Assembly: GCA_019637115.1 (NCBI GenBank)
Contig: JAHBWH010000015.1
Coordinates: 1-64,000, forward strand
Direction: 5' to 3'
Length of the DNA: 64,000 nt
Source of the DNA: Myxococcales bacterium
GTDB taxonomy: Bacteria; Myxococcota_A; Polyangia; Polyangiales; Houyiibacteriaceae
The position numbers were made by a program, and so were the translations under genes. This document shows, in pieces, positions 30,344-42,170 of the stretch. The first letter of the stretch is position 1. Every line of letters begins with the position of its first letter. The notes under the pieces are model-generated. The model made no database searches. It was not told the origin of the DNA and worked only from the letters and a program-made list of their open reading frames with translations.

Positions 30344-31747
30344 TCAGCCCTCGTCGCGTAGCCCGAGCTCTTTCATCTTCGTCTGCAGGCTCTTGCGGCT
30401 GATCTTCAGCACCTTCGCCGCGTGCGTGACGTTCCAGCCGGTCTGCTCCAGCGCGCGGACGATGAGCTCTCGCTCGAGCTTCGCGGTCGCCTCGCGTACC
30501 GCCTCCTTCAAGCCCGCGCCGTCGCTCACGATCGGCAGCTCGAGGGGGGCGACGAGACCGTCCGGGGTCGCGAGGCCGTTCTCGGCGCCGCGGCGCAGCT
30601 CGGCCGGCAGGTGAGGGACCTCGATGTGCTCGCCGTCGCAGAAGAGCATGCAGCGCTCGACGACGTTCTCGAGCTCCCGAATGTTGCCGCGCCACGGGTG
30701 GCGCAAGAGGAGCACGCGCGCCTCGTCGGAGAAGCCGCGCACCTCCCGCTTGAGCTTCGCCGAGAACTTGGCGACGAAGTGCTCGAGCAAGAGCGGGATG
30801 TCGCTCGTCCGATCACGGAGCGGCGGCAGGTGCACGTTGACGACGTTGAGCCGGTAGTAGAGGTCCTCTCGGAAGCGACCGCTCGCGATCTCTTGCTCGA
30901 GGTCCCGGTTGGTCGCCGCGACGAGGCGGACGTCGACCTGCAAGGTCTTGATGCCACCGACGCGCTCGAACTCCTGCTCCTGCAGGGCGCGCAGCAGCTT
31001 CACCTGCATGCTCGGCGGGATCTCACCGATCTCGTCGAGGAAGAGCGTGCCGCGGTGCGCGAGCTCGAAGCGCCCCGGCTTGCTCGTCACCGCGCCGGTG
31101 AAGGCGCCCTTCTCGTAGCCGAAGAGCTCGCTCTCGAGCAGATCGGGGGGGATCGCCGCGCAGTTGACGCGGATGAAGGGCTCGGCGCGGCGGCCGCTCT
31201 GCTCGTGCAGCGCGCGCGCGATGAGCTCCTTGCCCGTCCCGCTCTCGCCCGTGATGAGCACCGTGCTCGGCGTGTCCGCCACGCGCTCGATGACCTCGTA
31301 GATCTCGAGCATCGGCCGGCTCTGGCCGATGAGCTGGTAGCGCCCTCGCACCTCGACGCGCGCGTCGCGCTGGCTGAGCTCGCGGGTGCGCGCGGCCTTG
31401 TCGACCGCGTGCTTGAGCTCCTCGCGGTCGAAGGGCTTGGTGACGTAGTCGAACGCGCCGAGCTTCAGCGCCTCGACCGCGGTGTCGACGGTGCCGTGCG
31501 CGGTGATCATGATCACTGGCACGTCGGGGTGATGCGTCGCGACGTGCGCGAGGAGTTGCATTCCGTCGACCTTCGGCATGCGCAGGTCCGTGATCACGAC
31601 ATCGACGTGGTGCTCCTCGAGCGCCTCGAGCGCCTCGGCTCCGTCCGCCACCGCGTGCACCTCGTAGCCGTCGCGCGCGAGCTGGGCCGCCAGCACGCGG
31701 CGGAGGTTCGGCTCGTCGTCGGCGACCAGGATCTGCTTCATGCGCAT
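30344..31747 (-). CDS. NtrC-family sigma-54 response regulator
   Basis: 467 aa. A receiver domain (residues ~1-120) has phospho-acceptor D54 (VITDLRMPK), acidic D10/D11 and conserved K in YVTKPF. The AAA+ domain has [16 protein letters not shown] (the sigma-54-contacting loop), [11 protein letters not shown] and VAATNRDL. The Fis-type HTH ends [21 protein letters not shown]. The ATG overlaps the upstream stop (TGATG) at 31747, so it is translated with the FG-GAP lipoprotein. No histidine kinase is adjacent, which makes it an orphan within the window. Its target promoters are unknown, as no clear -24/-12 box was found here. Confidence 0.95.
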   Translation of the reverse strand: MRMKQILVADDEPNLRRVLAAQLARDGYEVHAVADGAEALEALEEHHVDVVITDLRMPKVDGMQLLAHVATHHPDVPVIMITAHGTVDTAVEALKLGAFDYVTKPFDREELKHAVDKAARTRELSQRDARVEVRGRYQLIGQSRPMLEIYEVIERVADTPSTVLITGESGTGKELIARALHEQSGRRAEPFIRVNCAAIPPDLLESELFGYEKGAFTGAVTSKPGRFELAHRGTLFLDEIGEIPPSMQVKLLRALQEQEFERVGGIKTLQVDVRLVAATNRDLEQEIASGRFREDLYYRLNVVNVHLPPLRDRTSDIPLLLEHFVAKFSAKLKREVRGFSDEARVLLLRHPWRGNIRELENVVERCMLFCDGEHIEVPHLPAELRRGAENGLATPDGLVAPLELPIVSDGAGLKEAVREATAKLERELIVRALEQTGWNVTHAAKVLKISRKSLQTKMKELGLRDEG

Positions 31748-33186
31748 CAGGGCTGGCAGCGATCGTCGAGGCCGGCGTCGCCCACGGCGTCGCCGGCCAG
31801 GCCGGTGCAGAGGAAGACGTAGACACGGTCCGCGCCGGGCGCCGACGCCACCGGCTCGCTGCGGCGGCCGCCGCCCGGCGTCGCCGCCCCCGTGAAGAAC
31901 GCGACCTCCTCGCCGATCAGCGCGCCGTCGGTCGCGCTCGAGGGCACGAGGGCTCGCGCTGTTGCGACGTCCAGGCCAGCCGCCGCGCCCGGCAAGACGT
32001 AGGCGGCGCCGGTCTCGCCCTCGGACGTCCGGCTGGTCGGCGCCCCGACGAGCAGGTCGCCGACCCCGTCGCCGTTCGCGTCCCCGACCGCGAGCGCCGC
32101 GCCGAAGCCGCCGCAGGTGACGCCCTCGACGCTCGGGCAGGCGATCGCGGTCGACGGCGGGTCGTCGCTCGTATCCGAGGCGCCGCAGCCGACGCCGCCG
32201 CTGACGTCGCCGAGGCGCACCATCCGCACGCCGCTGCCGTCCGTGCCGACGAAGATCTCGGGTACACCGTCGCCCGTCACGTCGCCCGCCGCGAGGCCCG
32301 CCAGCCCGTCCATCAGCGTGGCGGAAGGGGCCCGCGTGCGGATGCCGTCCACGCAGCCGAGCAGCACGAGGCGCAGGCCAGGGCCGTCCATCGGGTCGTC
32401 GAAGGTCCCGCCCGCGAGCACGACCACTCGAGAGGCCCCGGGCGCCCCTGCGAGGATGAGCGAGGCCCCGGACGTGAGGCCCACCGACGCGGCGTCGGCG
32501 ATGGGCGCCGTCGCGAGCGCGACGCCGAGGCGCGCGTTCGAAGGGAGGTCGAGGTCGTCGGGGAGCGCGATGGGCGCGGCCGCGGTCGCGTCCTGGGCGA
32601 CGCGGTAGAGCCCCCCGCCGCCAGGCACGCCAGGCGCGCCGACGAGCGCGACGCCGAGCGCGCTGCCTGGCGCGAGCGCCGCGAGGGAGGTGCCGAGCTC
32701 GACGTCGGGGACACGCGTGAGCCGGAAGGACGCCCGCGGCAACGACTCGCAGCGCACGCGCAAGAAGCCCTCGTCGGTGCTCGCGCCGAGGCCGACGCGC
32801 AGCGAGCTGCTCATCACGCAGTCGCGCTCGTCGCCCCAAGACGCGATGCCAGCGAGCGCGGCGCTCGCGCCCCGCTCGCAGTTGGCGTTGTCGCCGGTGA
32901 CACGCGAGCAACCCTCGTAGAGCAGCTCGAAGGAGCCGATCGAGCCCGTGGCCCCGCCGTTCCACCCGTCGAAGCCGCGGAAGGGAGAGCCGGTGCCCGC
33001 GCTGGCCGCGATCCGCGACGCGCCCGTCGGCCCTTCGAGCGTGGTCAGCACGTTGCCGAAGCTGCTGACGGGATAGTCGACGGCGCGGAGCGCGACGATG
33101 GGCGCGCGATCCTCGAGGTCCCCGTAGGGCGCGAGGCGGCACCCGGCGAGGGCGAGGAGCGTGGTGATGAAGGCGATCGAGCGCAT
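31747..33186 (-). CDS. FG-GAP (integrin-alpha-like) repeat lipoprotein
   Basis: 479 aa from the ATG at 33186, opening a lipoprotein signal ([12 protein letters not shown]). The mature protein is beta-rich with FG-GAP-type repeats and Ca-binding loops: [17 protein letters not shown] and [17 protein letters not shown], plus less regular copies ([29 protein letters not shown]). A seven-bladed propeller is likely. It is coupled by TGATG to the PEGA gene upstream and to the response regulator downstream, so all three probably work together in the envelope. Confidence 0.85.
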   Translation of the reverse strand: MRSIAFITTLLALAGCRLAPYGDLEDRAPIVALRAVDYPVSSFGNVLTTLEGPTGASRIAASAGTGSPFRGFDGWNGGATGSIGSFELLYEGCSRVTGDNANCERGASAALAGIASWGDERDCVMSSSLRVGLGASTDEGFLRVRCESLPRASFRLTRVPDVELGTSLAALAPGSALGVALVGAPGVPGGGGLYRVAQDATAAAPIALPDDLDLPSNARLGVALATAPIADAASVGLTSGASLILAGAPGASRVVVLAGGTFDDPMDGPGLRLVLLGCVDGIRTRAPSATLMDGLAGLAAGDVTGDGVPEIFVGTDGSGVRMVRLGDVSGGVGCGASDTSDDPPSTAIACPSVEGVTCGGFGAALAVGDANGDGVGDLLVGAPTSRTSEGETGAAYVLPGAAAGLDVATARALVPSSATDGALIGEEVAFFTGAATPGGGRRSEPVASAPGADRVYVFLCTGLAGDAVGDAGLDDRCQP

Positions 33187-34700
33187 CAGAAGCTCCACCG
33201 GAATTCTGCGCCGCCCGCGCGCTGGAGCAGGTCGAAGTGAGGGACGAGCGTCCAATCGCGCGGCTCGAGCGCGGTGCCCTCGGAGTCGGGCAGCGGGTCC
33301 CGGACGAAGTAGTAGATGGAGAGGATGCCGAGCAAACCGGCCAAGCCGAAGGCCGCGTTCGCGCCGATCGAGAGGATGCGCCCGCGCAAGAAGCGCGAGT
33401 CGTCCGTGGCCAGGATGCCTTGACGGCGATCCGCGTCGAGGTCGCGCCGCGTTCCGTCCGCGAGGATCGCGAGCGCCGCGCCACCGCCCGCCGTCAGCAC
33501 GCCGAGCGTGAGCATCGCCCACGCGCCGCTGCGCGAGACCGAGGGCCGGAGACGGACGCGGAGCGGCGTGAGCTGTCCGCGCTGCAGGTCCACCTCTTCG
33601 ACGTAGTCCTTCATCCCCCGGTGCCGCACCACGACGCGGCGAACGCCCGCGTCGTGGTCCCCCTCGTAGGGCACGGTCCCGACCTCTCGGCCGTCGACGA
33701 GGACCGTCGCGCCGGGGACGTTCGCGACGACCCTCAGCCGACCGTAGGTGACCCGCTCGAGGCTGAACTCGGTGCGCAGGTCGTCGCCAAGCCCGACCTC
33801 GACCTCGCGCTCCTGCGGCTCGTAGCCCGGTCGGTCGACCCAGATCCGGTGCGTGCCGCTGACGACGACGTTCTGGTAGGGCGTGTCGCCGACCGAGCCC
33901 GCCTCGCGATCGTCGAGGTAGACCCGGGCACCCGGCGGATCGCTGACGACCCGTAGGTAGCCGAGGAACTCGCCCTGGCTCATCTCGAGGATGGCGACGT
34001 AGACCCGGCCGGCGCGGATGCGCATGGACCGCGTGATGGTCTGGTAGTCCCCGTGCTCGACGCTGATCTCATACTCCCCCTCGTCGAGCGTCTCGGCGAA
34101 GGGGGAGGGCCCCGTCGCGACGACGCGCCCACCCTGACGGACGCTGATGCGCGCGTCGGCGGGGTTCGTCTCGACGGAGAGGAGCGACTTCATGACCTGC
34201 GGCGGCTCGTCCACGACGACGGCGGGCGGGCGCGTCGTGGGCTCCGCGCCCGGATCGGGCTCGGTCCCCGGATCCGGGTCCGTCCCCGGATCGGGCTCAG
34301 CCGCCCCAAGGGCCGCGCGCAGGCGCTCGATGCGCGCGCGCACCTCGTCGACGTCGCTTGCGTCCGGCTCCGCCTCGACGTAGCGCTCGTATTGTTGGAC
34401 GGCATCGCGGAGCGAGCCTTGTCGCTCGAGCGCGATGCCCGCGTTGTAGAGGAAGGCGCTGAAGGGGCGCGCCCGATAGGCAGCGAGGAAAGCGTCCGCG
34501 GCTTCAGGCCAGCGCTCCGCGACGTAGGCCTCCTGGCCGCGCTCCATGGCCTCGCGCGCCTGCTGCAGGAGCTCTCGCTCGGTCTGCGCGGTCGCGGGCG
34601 CGGTCCCCACGAGGAGGGTCACGAGGGCGGCGGCGCCCGTGACCCAGCTCCATCGGCATCGTTCGTGTCGCACCCTCGGCCTCCGGACCCACCAAGCCAT
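33186..34700 (-). CDS. TPR and PEGA-domain exported protein
   Basis: 504 aa from the ATG at 34700, at which a long signal peptide (…[19 protein letters not shown]) begins; the ~180 in-frame codons upstream lie under other genes. Residues ~45-130 form a TPR-like helical region ([30 protein letters not shown]). A D/P/G-rich linker (~155-180) is followed by three PEGA domains, each starting with a [21 protein letters not shown] motif. Two hydrophobic helices (~395-415 and ~445-470) come near the C-terminus. The ring of genes suggests an envelope sensor or assembly factor. It is the first gene of the operon. Confidence 0.85.
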   Translation of the reverse strand: MAWWVRRPRVRHERCRWSWVTGAAALVTLLVGTAPATAQTERELLQQAREAMERGQEAYVAERWPEAADAFLAAYRARPFSAFLYNAGIALERQGSLRDAVQQYERYVEAEPDASDVDEVRARIERLRAALGAAEPDPGTDPDPGTEPDPGAEPTTRPPAVVVDEPPQVMKSLLSVETNPADARISVRQGGRVVATGPSPFAETLDEGEYEISVEHGDYQTITRSMRIRAGRVYVAILEMSQGEFLGYLRVVSDPPGARVYLDDREAGSVGDTPYQNVVVSGTHRIWVDRPGYEPQEREVEVGLGDDLRTEFSLERVTYGRLRVVANVPGATVLVDGREVGTVPYEGDHDAGVRRVVVRHRGMKDYVEEVDLQRGQLTPLRVRLRPSVSRSGAWAMLTLGVLTAGGGAALAILADGTRRDLDADRRQGILATDDSRFLRGRILSIGANAAFGLAGLLGILSIYYFVRDPLPDSEGTALEPRDWTLVPHFDLLQRAGGAEFRWSF

Positions 34701-34887
34701 CTTCGAGGCAGGGGATACGCCTGCCCGCCCCCCCTCGCAACCGCCCCATGCTACACGGGTTTTGGGCGTTGACCAGGAGCGCTCGACGCGCGCGCTCGCC
34801 CGCGCAACGCTACCACGAGGGCGCCGCGACCGCCGCGCCTCTCCCCTGGCCCTCCCCCCGCCGGCCCCCTCCCACGACGACCCCTCG

Positions 34888-35412
34888 ATGAGCCGACTCC
34901 GCCCCCTGATCCGCGCCGCCCTCCCCTGGATCCTCATCGGAGCCGGCGTCGTCTGGCTCCTCGGCACCTGGGGACGCGGCGGCGAGCGGCGGGTGATGCC
35001 CGACGGCGAGCCCGCGCCCCCCGTGCACGTCACGTTGCGGGGGGGTGGGGAGCTCGATCTCGAGGCCGCGCGGGGCGAGGTGGTCGTGTTGAACTTCTGG
35101 GCGTCGTGGTGCCCGCCGTGCCGCGCGGAGGCGCCCGTGCTCGCCCGCGCCCACGAGCGGCTGACCCGGGAGGGCGGCGGCCGGCTCGTCGGCCTCGCGA
35201 TGGACGCGCGCTCGCTCCCCTTCGCCGAGCGGCTCGGCATGACCTACCCGCAGGCGCTGGTCACCCGCGAGATCGCGGAGGCCTACCGGGTGGAGTCGCT
35301 CCCGACCACGGTGATCGTGGGCCGCGACGGCCGGGTCGCTTGGAGCTACGTCGGCGAGCTCGGCGAGGCGCAGCTCGCCCGCGCCTTGGACGACGCGCTC
35401 GCGGCGCGCTGA
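34888..35412 (+). CDS. TlpA-like membrane-anchored thioredoxin
   Basis: 174 aa from the ATG at 34888. One N-terminal membrane helix (~12-28) anchors a periplasmic thioredoxin fold with W74-C75-P-P-C78 (VLNFWASWCPPC), then AVLARAHERL and the cis-Pro region VESLPTTVIV. Such proteins reduce apocytochrome-c or other periplasmic disulfides. Several exported c-haem-like proteins are encoded in the window, which would be suitable substrates, but none is adjacent. Confidence 0.9.
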   Translation: MSRLRPLIRAALPWILIGAGVVWLLGTWGRGGERRVMPDGEPAPPVHVTLRGGGELDLEAARGEVVVLNFWASWCPPCRAEAPVLARAHERLTREGGGRLVGLAMDARSLPFAERLGMTYPQALVTREIAEAYRVESLPTTVIVGRDGRVAWSYVGELGEAQLARALDDALAAR

Positions 35413-35519
35413 TGCCAGCGCCCCCCGGCGCGGAATTTCCGGGAGCGGGCCTTCCGGGCTCGGGCATACCCGCGCACGCCCCGGCGCGGCTGGCTCTCGC
35501 GAGCATTCTTCCGAATGCC

Positions 35520-36101
35520 TCAGGCCTTCGGGAAGCGCGCCTTCGTGTGGCGCTCGACCTGCGCCTCGATCGCGCCGGCGGTCGGGAACCGTATCGCGAG
35601 CAGGAGCGCGCCGACGGCGACGAAGGAGAGCGCGATCTCGAAGGACGCGGCGCCCGTCGCGGCGACCACGATCCCAAAGACCGCGACCGCCTCGCTGAGC
35701 GCGCACGAGAGGATGAAGGGCGTGAAGTACACGGTCATGATCCGCGCGCGGGCCGCTACCGGATCGGCGATCTCGAGCCGCTTCGGCGCCGCGTCTCGGA
35801 ACATCACCGCGGCGTCGGGATCGGCGACCTCGCGCGTCTCGAGCGCGAGCTGCGACACCCCCCGCGCGAGCATCCGCGCGGGCAGGACGAAGCTCGCGAC
35901 CGCGACGCCGACCGAGGCGCCAGCGAGCGCCATCACGAGCGGAGGGTCGACGAGCGCCGCCTCGGCGGGCGGGAAGATGCCCGCCACGATGAGCCCACCG
36001 TAGATGACACAGCTCCAGAGCAGAGCGCCCCAGAGGATGCGCGGCACGCGCAGCGCGTTCGCCCAAGAGGACCCATCAGTCATCGGCGTGTTGCGGCTCA
36101 T
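35520..36101 (-). CDS. Four-helix membrane protein of unknown function
   Basis: 193 aa with a strong ribosome site (GGAGGAGG) upstream of the ATG at 36101. Helices are seen at ~22-42, ~50-72, ~118-145 and ~150-170; loops are charged. The C-terminus is basic (ERHTKARFPKA). No family recognised. It is convergent with the TlpA-like gene; the gap holds G/C-rich repeats and no clear terminator. Confidence 0.68.
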   Translation of the reverse strand: MSRNTPMTDGSSWANALRVPRILWGALLWSCVIYGGLIVAGIFPPAEAALVDPPLVMALAGASVGVAVASFVLPARMLARGVSQLALETREVADPDAAVMFRDAAPKRLEIADPVAARARIMTVYFTPFILSCALSEAVAVFGIVVAATGAASFEIALSFVAVGALLLAIRFPTAGAIEAQVERHTKARFPKA

Positions 36102-36143
36102 CGTCGTCCTCCTCCGTCGAAGGGCTCGTGATCGCGCGACCGA

Positions 36144-37559
<1,416 letters not shown>

Positions 37560-37623
37560 AAGACACCTCCCGTGCGCCGGGTGGGGCCCGGTCGCGGGGA
37601 GAGGCTACGCGATGCGGCCGGAC

Positions 37624-37700
37624 CCCGCAGCCCTCACGTCGAACGGCGCCCGTCGTCCGTCACCTGGCCCCGCAGCCCCCACGTCGAACGCCGCCCGCGA
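37624..37700. repeat. 45-bp direct repeat, ~1.7 copies
   Basis: CCCCGCAGCCCTCACGTCG recurs 45 bp on with two changes, upstream of the isoamylase. No gene lies in 37560-37786; the region near 37770 (GTTGTAGAGTTACGCA) is less GC-rich and probably the promoter. Confidence 0.75.
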
Positions 37701-37786
37701 GTCGATCGCCGTCCGCGAAGGAGCCTCACCCGCCCGCGCACCGCCGTGGGTCGCGGGCCGGACGAAACTCGTTGTAGAGTTACGCA

Positions 37787-40159
37787 ATGCGCCGGACCCT
37801 CGTGCTCGTTCAGATCGCCTCCGCGCTCGGCTGCGGCGGCTCGGGGTTGGCTCCCGAGGACGCGGCGCGCGAGGCGGGGGCGGACGCGACGATCGAGGAC
37901 GCAACGATCGAGGACGCGGCGGCGCGCGACACGGACGTGGCGGATGCGGGCTTGGACGCTGCGGTGGCCGACCCCTGGTCGAGCGGACCGCCCCTCGGCG
38001 CGCGACGCCGCGACGATGGCGACGTCGAGCTCCGCGTCCGCGCGCCGCGCGCGACGCGGATCGAGGTCGCGTTCTTCGCCGCGGCGTGGGGGGAGAGCGA
38101 GCGCCTGCGGGTACCGATGGTCCCCGATCCCGACGGCGAGACCTTCGCGCTCGAGGTCGAGGGCGCGGCGCTCCGGGCCGCGGGCGTCGACGCCACCGTC
38201 TACTACGGCCTGCGCGTGTGGGGGCCGAACTGGCCCTACGACCCCGCGTGGACGCCAGGCTCCGAGCTCGGGCGGCTCGCCGACGTCGACGACGACGGTA
38301 ACCGCATGAACCCGAACAAGCTCCTCCTCGATCCCTACGCGCTCGAGGTGAGCCACGATCCCATCACACCCGAGGTGCGCGACTTCGGCGTCTACCGCAC
38401 CGACGCCACCAACCGCTCGCGCGACTCGGGGCCGTGGGCTCCCAAGGGGGTGATCATCCCCCTCGCCGCGCGCGCCGCGCCGGGCCCCGGCCGCCCCGCG
38501 CGCGATCAGGTCGTCTACGAGGTCCACGTCCGCGGCCTGACGATGCAGGACCCCACCGTCCCCGAGGCGCTCCGCGGGACCTACGCGGGCGCCGCGCATC
38601 GCGCGCGTTACCTCCGCGAGCTCGGCGTCACCGCCATCGAGCTCTTGCCCTTGCACGAGACCCCCAACGACCAGAACGACCTGACGCCCGACGCGAGCGG
38701 AGACAACTACTGGGGGTACTCGTCGCTCAGCTACTTCGCGCCCGACCGCCGCTACGCGGCCGACCGCAGCCCAGGTGGCCCGACGCGCGAGCTCCGCGCG
38801 ATGGTCGAGGCGTTCCACGCGGAGGGCATCGAGGTCTACGTCGACGTCGTCTACAACCACACGACCGAGGGCGGCGCGACGGGCGACGCCGCGACCCTCC
38901 TGAGCTGGCGAGGGCTCGACAACGCGACGTTCTATCAGCTCGCCGACGACCCCCGCCGCTACGTGAACGGCAACGGCGTCGGCCCGAACGTCAACGTCGC
39001 CAACGCCGTGACGGCCGACCTCGTCGTCGACTCGCTCCGCTATTGGCACGAGGTGATCGGCGTCGACGGATTCCGGTTCGATCTGATGCCCATCTCGTCG
39101 AACGGCTGCACGCGCAGCTGCTTCGTCTTCGCGCCGCACGAGCTGCCCGCGCGCATCGCGCGAGCGCTCGCCCGCCCCGCGGACGGCGGCCCTGGCGCCC
39201 TGCTCATCGCCGAGCCGTGGGGCCTCGCGGCCGGCAGCTACCAGCTCGGCAACTTCCCCGAAGGGTGGCTCGAGTGGAACGATCGCTATCGCGACACCCT
39301 CCGGCGCGACCTGAACCATCTCGGCCGCCAAGAGGTCACGCCGCGGCAGCTCGCGCGCGCGCTCGAGGGCTCCCCCGACCTCTTCGGCGGCGCCAACCGC
39401 GCGTCGCTGAACTTCGTCGTCGCGCACGACGGCTTCACCCTGGCCGACCTCTTCCGCTACGACGTCAAACAGAACGATCAGCCTTGGCCCTACGGCCCCT
39501 CCGACGGCGGCAGCGACCAGAACTGGTCGTCGAGCCACGGCGGCCACGTGCCCACGCAGCGGACGGCGACGCGCACCGCGCTGGCCCTGCTCGCGCTCTC
39601 GGCGGGTGTGCCCATGATCACCGGCGGCGACGAGATGCTCCGCACCCAGCGCGGCAACAACAACGCCTACAACCTCGACTCGCCGGGCAACTGGCTCGAC
39701 TGGTCGCGGCTCGACGCCGAGGCCGCGTTCCACCGCTTCACGCGCCAGCTCTTCGCGTTCCGCCACGCGCACGCCGCGCTCCGACCGCGCACGCCCTGGC
39801 AAACGGGCGCCGACCTCGACGGGGACGGGATGCCGCAGATCACGTGGCTGACCGACTGGGGCGCGCCCGCCGGCGCGTCGTATATCGATGACCCTGGCCG
39901 TCACTTCCTCGGCTTCATGCTCGACGCCGACGAGCTCGGGGACGACGTCGCCGCGATCCTCGTGCTCTACAACGGCTGGGACCAACCGCTGAACGTGACC
40001 CTCCCCGCGGCGCCCCCCGGCACGCGCTGGCGCTCCGCCGCCGACACCACGCCGCTCGGTGACGCGTTCGGGCACTTTCACGAAGCGCCCGTGCCGACCG
40101 GCAACCCCTACGCGCTCGGCCCGAGGGGCCTCGCCCTCTTGGTGTCGGCGGACGAGTGA
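37787..40159 (+). CDS. Secreted isoamylase (glycogen/starch debranching, GH13)
   Basis: 790 aa. A lipoprotein signal (IASALGCGG, Cys ~16) is followed by an Ala/Asp-rich linker (~30-62) and a CBM48-type domain (LRVRAPRATRIEVAFFA). The GH13 barrel has NKLLLDPYALEV, YWGYSSLSYFAPDRRY, YVDVVYNHT, GVDGFRFDL (nucleophile Asp ~431), LLIAEPWG (acid/base Glu ~475) and VVAHDGFTL (Asp ~547), with the isoamylase marker WPYGPSDGG. Isoamylase cuts alpha-1,6 branches in glycogen or amylopectin outside the cell. Known isoamylases of this branch are free secreted enzymes; the lipobox here suggests surface anchoring. Confidence 0.93.
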   Translation: MRRTLVLVQIASALGCGGSGLAPEDAAREAGADATIEDATIEDAAARDTDVADAGLDAAVADPWSSGPPLGARRRDDGDVELRVRAPRATRIEVAFFAAAWGESERLRVPMVPDPDGETFALEVEGAALRAAGVDATVYYGLRVWGPNWPYDPAWTPGSELGRLADVDDDGNRMNPNKLLLDPYALEVSHDPITPEVRDFGVYRTDATNRSRDSGPWAPKGVIIPLAARAAPGPGRPARDQVVYEVHVRGLTMQDPTVPEALRGTYAGAAHRARYLRELGVTAIELLPLHETPNDQNDLTPDASGDNYWGYSSLSYFAPDRRYAADRSPGGPTRELRAMVEAFHAEGIEVYVDVVYNHTTEGGATGDAATLLSWRGLDNATFYQLADDPRRYVNGNGVGPNVNVANAVTADLVVDSLRYWHEVIGVDGFRFDLMPISSNGCTRSCFVFAPHELPARIARALARPADGGPGALLIAEPWGLAAGSYQLGNFPEGWLEWNDRYRDTLRRDLNHLGRQEVTPRQLARALEGSPDLFGGANRASLNFVVAHDGFTLADLFRYDVKQNDQPWPYGPSDGGSDQNWSSSHGGHVPTQRTATRTALALLALSAGVPMITGGDEMLRTQRGNNNAYNLDSPGNWLDWSRLDAEAAFHRFTRQLFAFRHAHAALRPRTPWQTGADLDGDGMPQITWLTDWGAPAGASYIDDPGRHFLGFMLDADELGDDVAAILVLYNGWDQPLNVTLPAAPPGTRWRSAADTTPLGDAFGHFHEAPVPTGNPYALGPRGLALLVSADE

Positions 40160-40175
40160 TGGCGCACGGAGCCGC

Positions 40176-40607
40176 TCATCGGAGGGGCACGCCGCTGACG
40201 AAGACGTTCGATACGTAAAAGTTGTCGCCCGACTTCATGATGAGCATCCGGATCTGCATCGGCCCCGTCGGGGTCTCGAGCGTGCCGGTGAGGTCGTGCG
40301 TGGCGTTGTTCACGTTGATGCTCGTGAAGGTCGCGTCGGTGCTCGTCGTGAGACCCGGCACGGCCTGCACGCGCGCTTGGAACGCGGCGACGTCGTTGGT
40401 CGCTTGGTAGCTGCCCTCCATGCGCTGGTAGGCGCTCTGGAAGTCGCCGCTGCGCAGCTCGCCGAGGAAGGCGTGCGCGTGTGGCTTGGCCTCCATGATC
40501 TTCTGCGCGCACATGAAGATGCCGAAGCCGCAGAGCAGGCCGATGAGGGCCAGGATCCCGCACCCGATGCCCGCGACCTTCAACCAGTTCGTCTGCCCTT
40601 GCGCCAT
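40176..40607 (-). CDS. Single-helix membrane protein with a DUF4878-like domain
   Basis: 143 aa from the ATG at 40607, which has a strong GGAGGGG site. One helix (~12-36, CGILALIGLLCGFGIFMCA) is followed by a NTF2-like domain: AHAFLGELRSGDFQSAYQRM, then FQARVQAVPGL and FYVSNVFVSGVPL. This resembles small lumazine/NTF2-like periplasmic domains (DUF4878 type). Function unknown. Confidence 0.72.
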   Translation of the reverse strand: MAQGQTNWLKVAGIGCGILALIGLLCGFGIFMCAQKIMEAKPHAHAFLGELRSGDFQSAYQRMEGSYQATNDVAAFQARVQAVPGLTTSTDATFTSINVNNATHDLTGTLETPTGPMQIRMLIMKSGDNFYVSNVFVSGVPLR

Positions 40608-40697
40608 CGCCCCTCCGTCGCGGCGAGCGTAGCAGGGCGCCGAGTCGATCGAAGCGCTTTCCCACGTCGTGGGGGTCGTTGGCGTCGCGGCGGCCAA

Positions 40698-40872
40698 ATC
40701 CGAGCCCGAGTCCGAGCCCGAGCCCGAGTCCGAGTCCGAGTCCGAGTCCGAGTCCGAGTCCGAGTCCGAGTCCGAGTCCGAATTCGTGACCGAGTCCGAA
40801 TTCGTGACCGAGTCCGAGTTCGTGACCGAGTCCGAGTTCGTGACCGAGTCCGAGTTCGTGACCGAGTCCGGT
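40698..40872. repeat. Hexamer array (GAGTCC) grading into an 18-bp unit
   Basis: GAGCCC/GAGTCC hexamers (~16) turn into the repeated 18-bp unit GAGTTCGTGACCGAGTCC. It ends ~15 bp from the stop of the next gene. The gap otherwise contains no gene. Confidence 0.94.
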
Positions 40873-40886
40873 CCGACGAGCGCGTG

Positions 40887-41837
40887 TCAGCAGGTGCGCT
40901 GGCAGGTGCCACTGCAGCACATCCGCGCGGGGTTGCGGCAGACGTTGCCGCACGTCCCGCAGTGGTTCGTGCTCAGGTCGGTGTTCGTCTCGCACCCGTT
41001 CGACGCGTCGCGGTCGCAGTCGTCCCAGGGCTCGTCGCACGAGGTGATCGTGCAGACCCCGGCGTTGCAGAGGCCATCGCCGTTTCGGAAGACGCAGCGC
41101 CGTCCGCACGCGCCGCAGTGATCGAGGTCGCTCTGTAGGTCGAAGTCCTCGTCGATCGCGCCGTCGCAGTCGTCGTCGCGACCGTTGCACTCCTCCGGGC
41201 GCAGTGTGCATCCGGCGTCGACGCCGGCGTCGAGACCCGCGTCGCTCCCCGCGTCACGGCCGGCGTCCTGCCCGCCCGCGTCCTCGCGCGGCAACGGGCC
41301 GCCGTCCAGGCCGCCATCGTCCGCGCCGCCGTCGTCCGGGCCGCCGTCGTCCGCGCCCGCATCCCGGCGCCCTGGTCTCCCCTCGCCGAGGCGCGGCGGC
41401 GCGCCCATCCAGCGCCCGAGCTCGCCGCGCTCGATCGGCTCACACCCGTCTTCGCCGCACGTGCCGGGGCGGCAGTCGCGATCGATGCAAGCCTCGACGA
41501 GGTTCATCGTCAGCACGCGCGAGCTCCCAGGGACGAAGTCGAAACGCGCCCGGCGCTCGAGCACCTCGGCGCGCCCTCGGAGCCCCCGCGCGCGTACCTC
41601 GAAGGGACCGAGCACACCGCCGTCATGCACCAACGTGAGCGTCCGCGGCAGCGGGGCTTCACCCTCTCCCAACGTCGCCGTCGCCTCTTCCCGTCGGCCG
41701 TCTGGCCCCGTCACCTCGAGCTGCAGCCGGTCGAGCCGCCCAGGCACCTGCAGATCCGTGTCGATGACGACGACCACCTCGGTCACCGCGCTCTGGCAAC
41801 CCAGGAGCGCCCACGCGACGAGGAGAACCTTCGACAC
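40887..41837 (-). CDS. MopE-like cysteine-rich lipoprotein
   Basis: 316 aa from the GTG at 41837, which starts a lipoprotein signal (LLVAWALLGCQS). Residues ~20-115 form a beta domain (VVVVIDTDLQVPGRLDRLQLEV). A long Asp/Gly/Ala-rich linker (~165-215, DDGGPDDGGADDGG) leads to a MopE-type metal-binding motif (EECNGRDDDCDGAIDEDFD) and repeated Cys modules (CGACGRRCVFRNGDGLC, CGTCGNVCRNPARMCC). MopE of methanotrophs binds copper; here only the motif resembles it. The start is not certain, as another GTG lies four codons upstream. Confidence 0.78.
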   Translation of the reverse strand: MSKVLLVAWALLGCQSAVTEVVVVIDTDLQVPGRLDRLQLEVTGPDGRREEATATLGEGEAPLPRTLTLVHDGGVLGPFEVRARGLRGRAEVLERRARFDFVPGSSRVLTMNLVEACIDRDCRPGTCGEDGCEPIERGELGRWMGAPPRLGEGRPGRRDAGADDGGPDDGGADDGGLDGGPLPREDAGGQDAGRDAGSDAGLDAGVDAGCTLRPEECNGRDDDCDGAIDEDFDLQSDLDHCGACGRRCVFRNGDGLCNAGVCTITSCDEPWDDCDRDASNGCETNTDLSTNHCGTCGNVCRNPARMCCSGTCQRTC

Positions 41838-42028
41838 CCCGGCGCCCACGCGCGCAGAGCCCGACACCGCACCACGGCATCCACGTTCCACCTCCCCATG
41901 ATTCGGGGTGGCGACCCGAGGGCGCAAGTCTTCGAGCTCGAATCCCACAAAAACGAACCACGCTCGCAAACCATCGCAGTTCCCCAACCGTATCGGCGTC
42001 GGTCCTGGCCAACGTGTCGAAACCGGAT

Positions 42029-42156
<128 letters not shown>

Positions 42157-42170
42157 TCGGACGCGCCCGC

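Noticed and set aside
38434-39891. A 485-codon Arg-rich frame inside the isoamylase gene.
   Set aside because: A shadow in another frame of a clearly identified enzyme.
40180-41900. Methanobactin or MopE copper uptake system.
   Set aside because: Only one short MopE-like metal motif is present and no copper-uptake partners lie nearby.
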